Origin: an uncultured Campylobacter sp.
Lineage (GTDB): Bacteria > Campylobacterota > Campylobacteria > Campylobacterales > Campylobacteraceae
Assembly (NCBI GenBank): GCA_937990735.1
Contig: CALKQT010000071.1
Location: forward strand, 24,030 to 88,029
Length of the DNA: 64,000 nucleotides
Direction: 5' to 3'
The notes under the pieces were generated by a model, which was given only the letters and a program-made list of their open reading frames with translations, was not told the origin of the DNA and ran no database searches. Both the position numbers and the translations under genes were made by a program. This document shows, in pieces, positions 33,144-41,355 of this stretch; the stretch's first letter is position 1, and every line of letters starts with the position of its first letter.

Positions 33144-33668
33144 TTGTTCTCCTTTTAAATTTGGTTTATTGAATTTTGAAATTTTTGCATTCGGGTCTGC
33201 TCCTTGCCAAACCGCGGATAGCTCCACGATTTCGCCCTCATAGATTTGATAATGATCTACTCCTTCGATCTTATCCATCTCCTTTACTTTATAATCCCCA
33301 AAGCCAACGCTTACCGAGTCGCTTAGCCCGGCTTTATATTTAGCGTAGGCTTCTTTTGAGCTGGCGACCTCATCGCTAAATTCGACCTTGACCTTAAAAT
33401 CTCCGTTTTGGAATTTTTGGTCTGTGATTTTGCCGATCGCGTTTGCGAAGGTCGGCTCGTGGTCGAGATATAGGGTTTTAGCGTTAAATTTAACGCCACT
33501 CGTATCTACGCTCAAGTAATACTCATCGCCCCAAAACGTGGCGCGCTTATGCAGATTATTTTTGCTAAGCGCGATAAAGCTTATAGTTTTGTGCTCATCG
33601 TCAAACGCGGCATCTTTACCAAACGTTACGCTGAAATTCTTGATATCATCTAATATTTTTTTATCCAT
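31881..33668 (-). CDS. Prohead protease-scaffold-major capsid fusion
   Basis: A 595-residue polyprotein. Residues about 1-170 match the U35/HK97-type prohead protease (catalytic His in LYLDHEP, Ser in GLSDSVSVGF). Residues about 176-270 are a Q/K/E-rich scaffold. Residues about 275-590 are an HK97-fold capsid (SFCTWLPNLSANLTIPRDTSS, LEVLPLMQEGG). An internal GGAG-N5-ATG start at 33143 is in frame and would yield the 420-residue scaffold-capsid alone. This would let capsid exceed protease. It overlaps the portal gene by 8 nt. Confidence 0.88.
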   Translation of the reverse strand: MDKKILDDIKNFSVTFGKDAAFDDEHKTISFIALSKNNLHKRATFWGDEYYLSVDTSGVKFNAKTLYLDHEPTFANAIGKITDQKFQNGDFKVKVEFSDEVASSKEAYAKYKAGLSDSVSVGFGDYKVKEMDKIEGVDHYQIYEGEIVELSAVWQGADPNAKISKFNKPNLKGEQMPENDKNTGLAQPSAEQNQQRGGFAEVSKRSEQNEPKKQEEQIAMQKAEQKNIIELAQILGRDKEGLEAIAAGKSYAEFSKDMAKLNAQSKFETVNIKAKGRQDDGEFSLANIIKSAVDRNIDLSRELEFKGREIGRFTLPDSFIANFADNITSTGTASDAVNREYRGDLLIEQLKQDSKLLSFCTWLPNLSANLTIPRDTSSITADFVEEGKRRDAENLSFDAIQLSPHTLNANIVITRTMLNMNAFELESFAYKKLKDAIRKKLEQTLLYGKGVVKGLFETSGVPSIAGFMTTPTLEGILKFGDSLDAAGLDTEHSKFFLNGTDISKLRATKRGNSVERMLIDTGDSDLQGYAYFKNNNLKAGDVIFGNFEDIWIGAFGSLEVLPLMQEGGNVLLQAFYDIDAKLAREKSFAISKTSA

Positions 33669-35088
33669 TTTTGCCCCTTTTGATTTTTTCTATCTCTTGC
33701 AATTTCTGCACGATCTGCTTCTCTTTTTCAAGTTCATCAATATAGGTGTCATATTCGATACCTTTCTCTCTCAAAACCTCGATACGCGTTTTAAAGCCTG
33801 CTTCGATAGCTTTGGCATTGGCTACCACTTCTTTGCTTGGATCGATATACTCCCAACCTTGCGGTTTAAACGAAAAATGACGTAGCACGAGATCGTAATC
33901 TCTCACGCTTATGCGGTTATTTAGTAGCTCGATAAGTAGCCACTCTTTAAAGATAGCATTATGAAATTTGCGGCGTAAAAAATTTTGAATTCGTCTAAAT
34001 CCGCGTCTTTCGCTTGTCGTGCCTTGGCGTATGGAGCTATAATTTACTTCGCGCAAATCACCTGTGAGCGTCGCATAGCTAACACCCAAAGATCGCGCCA
34101 CTTCTTGATTTGTGCTTTTTAAATAAAACTCGATATTCGTCGGATTGTGCGGGTCGATGAATTGCGGAGTTATACCCTCGTCCAAAAATCTCATCTTGCC
34201 AACCTCTACGCTTTCGGGTAGCTCGGGGGCTTTATTTTCTATGAGCTCGCCCGTATCGTCGTCAAATTCCGCTCCGACTCCGACTATCGCACCCTCATCC
34301 TTCCTAAGATAAAAGCCCGTCATTTCGCTGCCTAAACGAGCGCGATTGAGTTCGGCTTTTTTGAATTTATCTTTTTGATGCATGTCAAATATCGCCGTTG
34401 CAAGCTTTGAATTGCCGCGCACTTGCTTAGCGATAAGCGGCTTTCTTATGTGGATGATGTCTTTTGCCTCTATCACTAAGCGAGTATAATCGTCTTTTTT
34501 TATGTAGTATTTTGTCGGTGTTAAGGAATACTTTCCGGCTCTTTTTATGCCGCATTTTATAAACCCACTCTCGTCCGTGTAGTCGTTATCTATCTCTTCT
34601 GCGTCTATCAGTTCTATTTTTAGATCATTTGCACTGCGAATAAGTCTGATAAACGCTTCACCATCACGATAAAGGGCGTTTAAGACTAACTCTTCGTAAT
34701 CTTCGAAGTCATAAACGCCGTATAGGCAGCACTCGTTTTCCCATTCGGAAAACGCCGTTTGGATATAGGTGTTTAAATTTCGGTTTTGCGTGGCGACATC
34801 TATCACAAAACCGCTCTCGCCTAAAATTTCGCTGTCTAACATATCAAAAAAGCCGCTTGCTAAGGATACGGCGGTGCTTAGGCTTCTTGCTTGATTTCGC
34901 AGGACTTTATTCGCCTTATCCGGGTCTGTATTTCGTATCAGTCTTGCAAGCTCAGTTCTATTTATGTCCGGCGCTTCAAGACTTGGATACCTGAAAAATT
35001 TAGGCTGTATGCTTGGGCGCGTGGACTTAAAAAATCCACCCTTATTTTTACTGGATTTTGGCTTTTTCTTTAAAAAATCAAACATCAT
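33661..35088 (-). CDS. Portal protein (lambda gpB family)
   Basis: A 475-residue portal of the lambda gpB-like group. Identifiable segments include LSTAVSLASGFFDMLDSEILG, WENECCLYGVYDFEDYEELVLNALYRDGEAFIRL and LGVSYATLTGDLREVNYSSIRQG, the latter a signature of this group. It forms the dodecameric DNA channel in the head vertex. It overlaps the gpW-like gene by 4 nt. Confidence 0.93.
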   Translation of the reverse strand: MMFDFLKKKPKSSKNKGGFFKSTRPSIQPKFFRYPSLEAPDINRTELARLIRNTDPDKANKVLRNQARSLSTAVSLASGFFDMLDSEILGESGFVIDVATQNRNLNTYIQTAFSEWENECCLYGVYDFEDYEELVLNALYRDGEAFIRLIRSANDLKIELIDAEEIDNDYTDESGFIKCGIKRAGKYSLTPTKYYIKKDDYTRLVIEAKDIIHIRKPLIAKQVRGNSKLATAIFDMHQKDKFKKAELNRARLGSEMTGFYLRKDEGAIVGVGAEFDDDTGELIENKAPELPESVEVGKMRFLDEGITPQFIDPHNPTNIEFYLKSTNQEVARSLGVSYATLTGDLREVNYSSIRQGTTSERRGFRRIQNFLRRKFHNAIFKEWLLIELLNNRISVRDYDLVLRHFSFKPQGWEYIDPSKEVVANAKAIEAGFKTRIEVLREKGIEYDTYIDELEKEKQIVQKLQEIEKIKRGKNG

Positions 35089-35312
35089 AAATTCCCGTTA
35101 AAAAAGTATGTTACGCTTTGTTTTGATTTTTGCATATCCATTATAATCAGCTTTCTTATGCGCCTTAGCTCGTTAATGAGTTCCAAAGCGGATCGCTTTA
35201 CGATCTTTACATTATCGATTTCGTATTCTTTTATATTCGTGCCGTTGCTTAAATTTAAGATGATAAATTCGATCGCTTCGTCTATTTTTTGAATTTTTTC
35301 TTTTGGTTTCAT
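35085..35312 (-). CDS. gpW-like head-tail joining protein
   Basis: A 75-residue protein of gpW size with the alternating pattern NIKEYEIDNVKIVKRSALELINELRRIRKLI, close to lambda gpW (beta hairpin followed by a helix). It lies directly before the portal gene, the lambda order A-W-B. It plugs the portal after DNA packaging. The assignment is by size, pattern and position. Confidence 0.65.
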   Translation of the reverse strand: MKPKEKIQKIDEAIEFIILNLSNGTNIKEYEIDNVKIVKRSALELINELRRIRKLIIMDMQKSKQSVTYFFNGNL

Positions 35313-35405
35313 GACGAGGATACTATCAAAGAGGATATAGCTATTTATACAGGGGAAAATTAAAATTTTCGGATAAGAATAAGCGCATTATAAGGATATT
35401 ATATA

Positions 35406-35411
35406 TATAAT
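35406..35411 (+). promoter_or_regulatory. -10 box of hicAB
   Basis: TATAAT within a run of alternating AT, 26 nt before the hicA ATG, with an AAAGGA site between. It opposes the late operon. HicB antitoxins usually repress their own promoter, so a HicB operator is expected near here. Confidence 0.55.
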
Positions 35412-35437
35412 ACACGTATGAAAGAAAAGGATCGACG

Positions 35438-35665
35438 ATGAGTTCGAAAGACAAACTACTAAAAAGTATCGAAAATAATCCGAAAAATGTAAATTTTAAC
35501 GACGTAAAAAAACTTTTGGAATGGTTTGGTTTTGAGCTAGCTAACGTTACGGGTAGCCACCATAAATTTAAGTGCGGTGATCGAAGTATCGTAGTGCCGT
35601 ATCACAAACCTATAAAAGAAATTTACGTTAAACAAATTTTAGAGTTGATAAAGGACGAAAGATGA
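35438..35665 (+). CDS. hicA: HicA-type mRNA interferase toxin
   Basis: A 75-residue dsRBD-fold toxin. The HicA active-site histidine is seen in GSHHKFKCGDR, and a VVPYHKPIKEIYVKQIL C-terminus follows. It cleaves mRNA when its antitoxin is lost. The stop overlaps the hicB ATG by 4 nt. It is inserted on the opposite strand between gpW and terminase genes, so it is lysogeny-expressed cargo. Confidence 0.92.
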   Translation: MSSKDKLLKSIENNPKNVNFNDVKKLLEWFGFELANVTGSHHKFKCGDRSIVVPYHKPIKEIYVKQILELIKDER

Positions 35666-36030
35666 AAAAAGATGTAAATTACTATCTGAATTTGCCTTAC
35701 GAAATAAAAATCATAAGGCTAGAGGATGGGGATTATTTTGCGCAATACGCTGATGTAGGGTTAAATAAGCTCGTGCTTATGGCAGGAGACGGCAAAACTC
35801 CAAACGATGCGATAGAGGATCTCAAAGAGGCTTTTAGATGCTATCTTGAAGATGCGATAGCGAAAAGCGAGTTTATCCCGGAGCCCTTAAAAGATGAAAA
35901 AAGCAAAAACCTAGCCGTAACGATAAAACAAAGTCTAGTTGATGAGATCGACTTTTATGCCAAAAAAATGGGGCTATCTCGCTCTGCGTTTTTGGCAGTT
36001 TCAGCAAAGCAATATATAAAAACGCTTTAA
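35662..36030 (+). CDS. hicB: HicB-type antitoxin
   Basis: A 122-residue antitoxin. The HicB N-terminal domain (YEIKIIRLEDGDYFAQYADVG, then GKTPNDAIEDLKEAF) is followed by a C-terminal ribbon-helix-helix (LAVTIKQSLVDEIDFYAKKMGLSRSAFL). It binds HicA and represses the operon. The pair stabilises the prophage or aborts infections, which is inferred from the family. Confidence 0.92.
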   Translation: MKKDVNYYLNLPYEIKIIRLEDGDYFAQYADVGLNKLVLMAGDGKTPNDAIEDLKEAFRCYLEDAIAKSEFIPEPLKDEKSKNLAVTIKQSLVDEIDFYAKKMGLSRSAFLAVSAKQYIKTL

Positions 36031-36064
36031 TTCTGATATAATAACTGCACTTATACAGATCGTT

Positions 36065-36094
36065 TGGCGAGTGAGATAAATTTTGAGCTCGCCA
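36065..36094. terminator. Inverted repeat between hicB and terminase small gene
   Basis: TGGCGAG (36065-36071) and CTCGCCA (36088-36094) form a 7-bp stem with a 16-nt AT-rich loop in the 70-bp gap between convergent genes. There is no long T-run, so it would be a weak bidirectional terminator at best. Confidence 0.35.
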
Positions 36095-36100
36095 CCTTAC

Positions 36101-36586
36101 CTATTGTTTTTCTTTTTTAGTTGTGCCTGCCGTATAAGTTTGCGGCATCTTTAGCTCTTTTAGTATGTTTGTAAGCTCTATATTAAGCGCGCTTTCCGTC
36201 TCATCGCTTAAATTTACGCTCATTTTTAAGCGCTGTGGTAAAGAATAAAGTTTATTCGAAAGAGTAACGGCTATATCGCTAAGCTCTTTTTCAAGCTTTT
36301 CTATCGGTATGACTTCGCCTTTTTTCTCCGCCAAAATGAGCTTTTTAATCTCGGCATCGGCGAATTCTTTTTGCGCCCTAGCTTCCGTTAGCCCGTAAGT
36401 GCTCGTAGCGTTTGATATTTTATAATCTATATATTTTTCTACGCACTCTTTGACGTCCCATTTATTACGTTCGGATTTACTTAAAACGCCCTCTTTTTCC
36501 AAATCTTGAATTCTGCGTGCGGTTATGCTTAAAATATCGCTTAGCTCGTTAGTGGATACGGTCATCTTAATCCCGTTCGTTTGCAA
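36101..36586 (-). CDS. Terminase small subunit (Nu1-like)
   Basis: A 161-residue protein, with the actual start probably MTVSTNEL (seven codons in). The N-terminal HTH (STNELSDILSITARRIQDLEKEGVL) and the RAQKEFADAEIKKLILAEKKGEVIP linker are typical of Nu1-type DNA-recognition subunits. It should bind the packaging site. It lies downstream of the large subunit, the reverse of lambda order. It overlaps the 86-residue gene by 20 nt. Confidence 0.78.
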   Translation of the reverse strand: MQTNGIKMTVSTNELSDILSITARRIQDLEKEGVLSKSERNKWDVKECVEKYIDYKISNATSTYGLTEARAQKEFADAEIKKLILAEKKGEVIPIEKLEKELSDIAVTLSNKLYSLPQRLKMSVNLSDETESALNIELTNILKELKMPQTYTAGTTKKEKQ

Positions 36587-36827
36587 AAAGCGATAGGTCT
36601 TGTTCGATCTTTTGTTTTAAAAGCGTCTTTTTAGCGTGTAAATTTGCCAAATAGTGCTTATATTTTAAATTTCCTTCGCAAAACGTATTTATAATCAGAT
36701 CCGCCATATCCGATTTTTTCATTTCATAAGCTTCGCAAAGCTGTTCGAATTTCGAAGCGCACTCGATACTTATAGTCATATCATAACGAGTCTTTTTTAC
36801 CATTAAATTTTCATGGATCCTTTTCAT
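36567..36827 (-). CDS. Small phage protein, possible ribbon-helix-helix
   Basis: An 86-residue protein. RYDMTISIECASKFEQLCEAYEMKKSDMADLIINTFC resembles a ribbon-helix-helix DNA-binding fold (short strand, helix, turn, helix). It overlaps both terminase subunit genes. It may assist packaging-site recognition or late regulation. The family is not firmly recognised. Confidence 0.5.
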   Translation of the reverse strand: MKRIHENLMVKKTRYDMTISIECASKFEQLCEAYEMKKSDMADLIINTFCEGNLKYKHYLANLHAKKTLLKQKIEQDLSLFANERD

Positions 36828-38602
36828 CTGCGCCTTTTCCTAGCCATATTTAAAAGCTTCGCGCCTGCGTATGCTAAAAGCGTGATATCCAGTGCTTCGT
36901 TTCGCTCTTTTATTTTTACCCATTTTAGTTTGCGATAGCCGTTTTTATCTCGTGCAATCTCAATTTTTTCAGCTGTAAGCTGATTAAAAAATTCCTCGCT
37001 ATAGCCTTCGTTATAGTGAAAATATCCTGGACCCGGCTTTTTTATGTTAAGCAACCTAAAAAGCTCGTTTTTGCCGGCATATGTTCCTACGGGCATAAAT
37101 TTAACGCCTTTTTTTATAATTTTGATATTGTTTAAAAAAGAGGATTTGGCGCTTTGCTCGCTTAACCCTTTAGTAGCTATGAATCGCTTATCCAGGCTTA
37201 CGAACCTATAAACCCTTTCAGCATTAAAACCGCTATCTATAAGAGCTAAAGAGATGCCAAAGCTCTTTTTATCCTCTCTTGTAAATTTTCGATTTAACAC
37301 TTTAAAAGCGTCGCTCCAAACTTGATCTTGATCCGTGTTGCCAAAAACTTTTACATGCTCTAAATTATACGCTTCCGCACCTTTTGCCCAGCCTATAAAA
37401 TTGATCTCTATGCGATCGCCTTGGATATCGGCTCCCGCGGTGATAAACTGCACCGCGGACGGTAAATTTTCGCAAGTGTAATCTTCCGCGCGAGCAAAGA
37501 GCTCAAGCTCGTCTATGGAGGCGCTAGGATTCTTAGGCGGTTCGAAAGTTTGAGCCTTTATAGTATTTACGAAAGTTTGGAGCTTTAACTGATCGTCCTT
37601 GCTCTCATACCAATCTCTAGCTATATCGCTCATCTTAAAAAACGGGCTATATAGAGCGTTTAGGAAAAATCCCGCCGTTTGAGATTTGGGATTTTTAGCT
37701 ATCCACTCGCCGCACCTTACCATTTCGTTTTTTTCCTGCTCGTTTATAAGGGCTCCGCACTGCGCGCACTGATATCTCGCACTATCGTAGATCGGTTTAC
37801 CGCTCTCATCTTTATCCCAAATTAAAAATTCGAACTCTAACGTTTGAGAAAAATCGCAATGCGGGCATTTAACAAAAAAATATCGCTGATCGCTCGCTTC
37901 GAATTCACTCTGTATGTTTGAGCGATCCTTTATGGTGGGTGTGGAGCTTATGACGATCTTGCGATCAGAAAAGGTAATCGTGCGCTTTTCGGCTAGCTTA
38001 ATACTATCGCCCTCTTTTGTGGCTTCGCAACGATCGACTTCGTCGACAAGTAAAATTTTAATAGGTTTGCTAGCTAATTTCGAGGGGGCATTCGAGCCTA
38101 CAAGGGCGAGGTTTCCACCGCGAAAATTTTTAATCAAAATTGTATTGTTCGCGTCGTTTGCATTTATGAGCTCATTTAACTCACTACAATCTCTTATCAT
38201 AGGAGCAAGGCGGCGCTTAGAGTAATCCTCCGCGTCGTTTTCATTAGGAAGCATAAATAAAATCGTGCTTGGCTCTTGGTGAATGTAATAGCCTATCGTA
38301 TTGTTTATCATCTCGCTTTTCCCTAGCTGCGAACCCCAAAGTAGGACTATTTTTCTGCGTTTTGGGTTTGAAATTTCATTCATCGGCTCTATTTGATACG
38401 AAAACGGCTTGAATTTGCCGTAATTGCTTGAGCTTTCACGGCTTAAAATTCTAAACTCGCTCGCCCATTCGCTTAGGCTCATACGAGGTTTTATGAAAAT
38501 CGATCTTGCGAAAATATCGATGATTTTTCCCATTTTGTTTTTACGATAGCGTGCGTGATGCTTTTTGAATATCGAGTAACTCTGCTGATGCGATTTTATC
38601 AA
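36824..38602 (-). CDS. Terminase large subunit (GpA family)
   Basis: A packaging ATPase-nuclease. The N-terminal MSLSEWASEFRILSRESSSNYGKF is the GpA hallmark. Walker A-type WGSQLGKSEM and Walker B LLVDEVDRC are present, and the zinc motif CPHCDF...CAQCGA lies near residue 260. The nuclease region lies in the C-terminal third. The 592-residue ORF opens with TTG at 38602, and ATG at 38533 (24th codon) is also possible. No small subunit precedes it. It starts the minus-strand late operon. Confidence 0.92.
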   Translation of the reverse strand: MIKSHQQSYSIFKKHHARYRKNKMGKIIDIFARSIFIKPRMSLSEWASEFRILSRESSSNYGKFKPFSYQIEPMNEISNPKRRKIVLLWGSQLGKSEMINNTIGYYIHQEPSTILFMLPNENDAEDYSKRRLAPMIRDCSELNELINANDANNTILIKNFRGGNLALVGSNAPSKLASKPIKILLVDEVDRCEATKEGDSIKLAEKRTITFSDRKIVISSTPTIKDRSNIQSEFEASDQRYFFVKCPHCDFSQTLEFEFLIWDKDESGKPIYDSARYQCAQCGALINEQEKNEMVRCGEWIAKNPKSQTAGFFLNALYSPFFKMSDIARDWYESKDDQLKLQTFVNTIKAQTFEPPKNPSASIDELELFARAEDYTCENLPSAVQFITAGADIQGDRIEINFIGWAKGAEAYNLEHVKVFGNTDQDQVWSDAFKVLNRKFTREDKKSFGISLALIDSGFNAERVYRFVSLDKRFIATKGLSEQSAKSSFLNNIKIIKKGVKFMPVGTYAGKNELFRLLNIKKPGPGYFHYNEGYSEEFFNQLTAEKIEIARDKNGYRKLKWVKIKERNEALDITLLAYAGAKLLNMARKRRR

Positions 38603-39237
38603 ATTTCAAAAGAAAAATCAATTTTTAGCCTTAAAATAGAGTTTTTAGAGAATTTTTCAAAGATTGGGGTGAGAAAATTATAAAATTTTTTAAAAGATTA
38701 TTACGGTTTAAGTTTCGAAAGATTTTTATGATGAAAATATTCATTAAAATACGATAAAAACGAAAACGAAGCCCCTTAAACTTTTTCAAAAACCCCCTCC
38801 TCCCGCAGCTCGCCCACCGCATCTATTAAATTTCTCTTAAGAAGGACCCATAAAATTCTCCATCGTGCGCCGCTATTAAGAGTGGTTATACCAAATCATA
38901 TCCGGTCTTGTTCATCGATATTAAAACGCCGAAAGTGCATCATAATCCAGTGCAAATCATTCCTCGCACTAGATTTATATCAACGCTTTTTAAGCGGAGT
39001 TTAAGCACATATGATATCTCCTAAGTTCAGCGGATTTTAAGGCGGCAAATACTCTGAATTTATCGGCTTTTTATGTTCGTGCAGGTAAACGTATTGTTCC
39101 GTGGTGCCAAACTTCGGCAAACTTCAACGAGTTTCAAACCCATCCATTTCAAAACCTATCTATTGCAAATCTTTCCATTGTATAGTATTTTTCATTTTTA
39201 CGATAAGCTTTGTTAGAAATTATAAAAAGGCTGCGCC
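38603..39237. other. 635-bp noncoding gap between divergent late operons
   Basis: No convincing gene was found. A 63-codon minus ORF (38631-38822) has no ribosome site or resemblance. The gap must contain the late promoters in both directions. A GATAAAAT at the terminase start is a candidate -10. The packaging (cos/pac) site could be here because it lies next to the terminase genes. The sequence has fewer AAATTTT tracts than host gaps and may include decayed coding DNA. Confidence 0.45.
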
Positions 39238-39609
39238 GTGTTAATAGTCATCGATAAATATATTTTTAAAGTCAAACACAACATTAGCGAGATCACGAAA
39301 ACTACAAGTATCAATTATGACAAGCAAAAAACCATTACAAAGCCCATTTATACGCATCTTGGTGGATTCGAGGAGGAGATAAATTTTGAAGCTACCATAC
39401 TGCTAAACAACGTTTTAGAGTTTTTAGGTTTCGAAAGTCTTGTAAAAAAGGGCGATCCGCTTAATATCTCCAGCTTTGATTTAATAGATAATAAACAAAT
39501 TTTTATCACTAAGCTAGTCCAAAGCGTATCTAATTTCGTAAAAACCGAGCTTAGCGGTATTACGTATTACACTAAAAAATTACAAATTTCAGGATTTATC
39601 ATTGAGTAA
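39238..39609 (+). CDS. Tail protein gpU-like (P2 U)
   Basis: A 123-residue protein starting at GTG, with AAAAAGG 6 nt upstream. VIDKYIFKVKHNISEITKTTSINYDKQK, THLGGFEEEINFEATILL and GDPLNISSFDLIDNKQIF match the gpU scheme (strand, basic segment, G-x-x-EEI-F-x-G-like, then IF/W-V-I). In P2, U follows T, but here it lies on the opposite strand 17 kb away. It begins the four-gene U-Z-X-D block. Confidence 0.75.
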   Translation: MLIVIDKYIFKVKHNISEITKTTSINYDKQKTITKPIYTHLGGFEEEINFEATILLNNVLEFLGFESLVKKGDPLNISSFDLIDNKQIFITKLVQSVSNFVKTELSGITYYTKKLQISGFIIE

Positions 39610-40129
39610 GTCAAACGAAGCCGTATTAAATCGCCTGCAAAAAGATATCGTCAATGCGATGAATAGGACACTTTCAAAGATCAAGAAAGAGCAAACCAAT
39701 CTCATACTCCAAGATATATCCGTTCGAAAAGAAAAGATACAAAACACCCGCTCCTCGAAATATATAAAAGCGTATTTTAACAATATGAGCATTTATATCA
39801 AAACTTACGACAACAACATAACTCCTACTATGTTGCCACATGGAAAAACTACGCGTTTCGGGGTAGTCATATCGATAAATTCTAGAACGCAAAAATTGCT
39901 AAGAGGCGGTTTTGTAAAACCTCGTACAAGAAAGGGCGGCATAATCATCAGTTCAAAAAGCATTAAAAGCGATATTTTCGGAGTATATAGCGGGAATTTC
40001 AAAGAATCTAAAAGGAGCTATTTCGTATCTACTAAAATGAAACCCAGTCTATATGACTTTGCAGCAAAAAATATCGATACGTTATTAAAAAAAGCCGAGC
40101 AGATTTTTACCGAGGAGCTAAAAAAATGA
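39602..40129 (+). CDS. Minor tail protein Z-like
   Basis: A 175-residue basic protein that begins at TTG 39602, 7 nt after an AGGA site and overlapping the gpU-like stop. It contains SVRKEKIQNTRSSKYIKAYFNNMSIYIK and VSTKMKPSLYDFAAKNI, as in phage minor tail protein Z families (FIIND/GPZ type). It is coupled to gpX. A neck or tail completion role is inferred. Confidence 0.6.
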   Translation: MSKSNEAVLNRLQKDIVNAMNRTLSKIKKEQTNLILQDISVRKEKIQNTRSSKYIKAYFNNMSIYIKTYDNNITPTMLPHGKTTRFGVVISINSRTQKLLRGGFVKPRTRKGGIIISSKSIKSDIFGVYSGNFKESKRSYFVSTKMKPSLYDFAAKNIDTLLKKAEQIFTEELKK

Positions 40130-40329
40130 AGTATCTTGCAAAAGATGGCGATGCACTTGATATGCTGTGCTATAAGCATTACCAAACTTTGGATACGGAT
40201 GTGTATTCGCAGTTTTTAAGGCAAAATGAGCATTTATTAACCAAAGAAGTTTTAAAAGGCGGAGATATCGTCTATTTCCCGGATATAAAGACGAAGCAAA
40301 TAAAAAAGGTAAAATATTTATGGGAATGA
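40126..40329 (+). CDS. Tail protein gpX (LysM-like)
   Basis: A 67-residue protein. KDGDALDMLCYKHYQTLDTDVYSQFLRQNEHL and GGDIVYFPD match the P2 X family, a short LysM-like protein that connects the tail tube and baseplate hub. It overlaps the previous gene by 4 nt and gpD by 10 nt. Confidence 0.85.
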   Translation: MKYLAKDGDALDMLCYKHYQTLDTDVYSQFLRQNEHLLTKEVLKGGDIVYFPDIKTKQIKKVKYLWE

Positions 40330-41240
40330 ATGCGGACTTTAAAAAGCCTAAGGTGCAAATTTTATATAACGGTATGGATAAAACGGAGGCTATGGATTGG
40401 ATAAATATCAGTATCGAGGACAACGAAGGTAAGGAAACGGATAAACTAAATATCACGTTAGGATATGGCGCCGCGAAACCTAGATTTAAAGATAGCATAG
40501 AAATTTATATCGATGACTTCTTTCTAGGATTTTTCACTATCGCTACAATCAAAACGAAGTATAAAAAGAGCTACGAGATAGAAGCGATCGCAGCAAATTT
40601 TATGAGTGCGCTAAAAGAAAAGAAATCAAGATCGCACCTAGGTTTAAGCTATAAAAAGGTAATCGAAAATATAGCGAGTGAAAACGGATTAAAAACTAAA
40701 ATAAATTTTAAACGGATGAACGAGGTTGTAGAGCTAGAGCAACACGACCTAAGCGATACTGCATTTTGCCAGAAAATAGCCGATAAACTCGATCTTACTT
40801 TCAGTATAAAAAATGGAACTATGATTTTTATCGATAAGGATAAAGTTACAGACCGCGTCGATTATAGCTTAAACGAAGCCGATTATATGGACTTACAATA
40901 CGAGCAAACGGAAGTTACAAACTATCAATCCTGCGAAATCACGTGGCACGACACGAAAACAAATAAAGACGAGATCGTAAAAGTAGGTAGCGGAGTCCCA
41001 GTGCTTAAAAGGCAATTATTTGAGCCCGACTCGAAAGACGAAGCCATAAAAATAGCGCAAAGCTATCTACAAAAGAATAAAAATGGCAGTTTCAAGGGTA
41101 GTTTAAGATGTTACGGCGTGCCATTTTTCGCGGGCGGATATCTAAATTTACAAATCGAAAATGAAACCAAAAAAGTAATAATCAAAAAGATAACGCATAC
41201 TATAAATTCATCATGGATCAGCAATATAGAATTTTTCTAA
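40320..41240 (+). CDS. Tail/baseplate hub protein gpD
   Basis: A 306-residue protein of the P2 D (gp27-like hub) family. FKKPKVQILYNGMDKTEAMDWINISIEDNEG, FMSALKEKKSRSHLGLSYKKVIENIASENGL and DTAFCQKIADKLDLTFSIKNG are diagnostic. It forms the hub ring under the spike. It is the last gene before attR. Confidence 0.88.
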   Translation: MGMNADFKKPKVQILYNGMDKTEAMDWINISIEDNEGKETDKLNITLGYGAAKPRFKDSIEIYIDDFFLGFFTIATIKTKYKKSYEIEAIAANFMSALKEKKSRSHLGLSYKKVIENIASENGLKTKINFKRMNEVVELEQHDLSDTAFCQKIADKLDLTFSIKNGTMIFIDKDKVTDRVDYSLNEADYMDLQYEQTEVTNYQSCEITWHDTKTNKDEIVKVGSGVPVLKRQLFEPDSKDEAIKIAQSYLQKNKNGSFKGSLRCYGVPFFAGGYLNLQIENETKKVIIKKITHTINSSWISNIEFF

Positions 41241-41279
41241 AGATTTTTTAATATGTAAATCTACAAAATACTCTATTTA

Positions 41280-41300
41280 GCGGACATTATAACGGACACT
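41280..41300 (+). repeat. Right arm-type integrase site candidate
   Basis: The 19-bp element at 41280-41298 differs at 3 positions from that at 9053-9071, and its last ten bases (41291-41300) are the inverse of 9101-9110. It lies 58 bp before attR. This suggests bilateral arm sites of the integrase. Confidence 0.5.
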
Positions 41301-41355
41301 TGGAATTTAAATATCAAATAGAATGCCTATAAATAGGAATTTCTAAAAATATTTT

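Noticed and set aside
38631..38822. 63-codon minus-strand ORF upstream of terminase
   Set aside because: Arg/Phe/Lys-rich translation of AT-rich DNA without a ribosome site.
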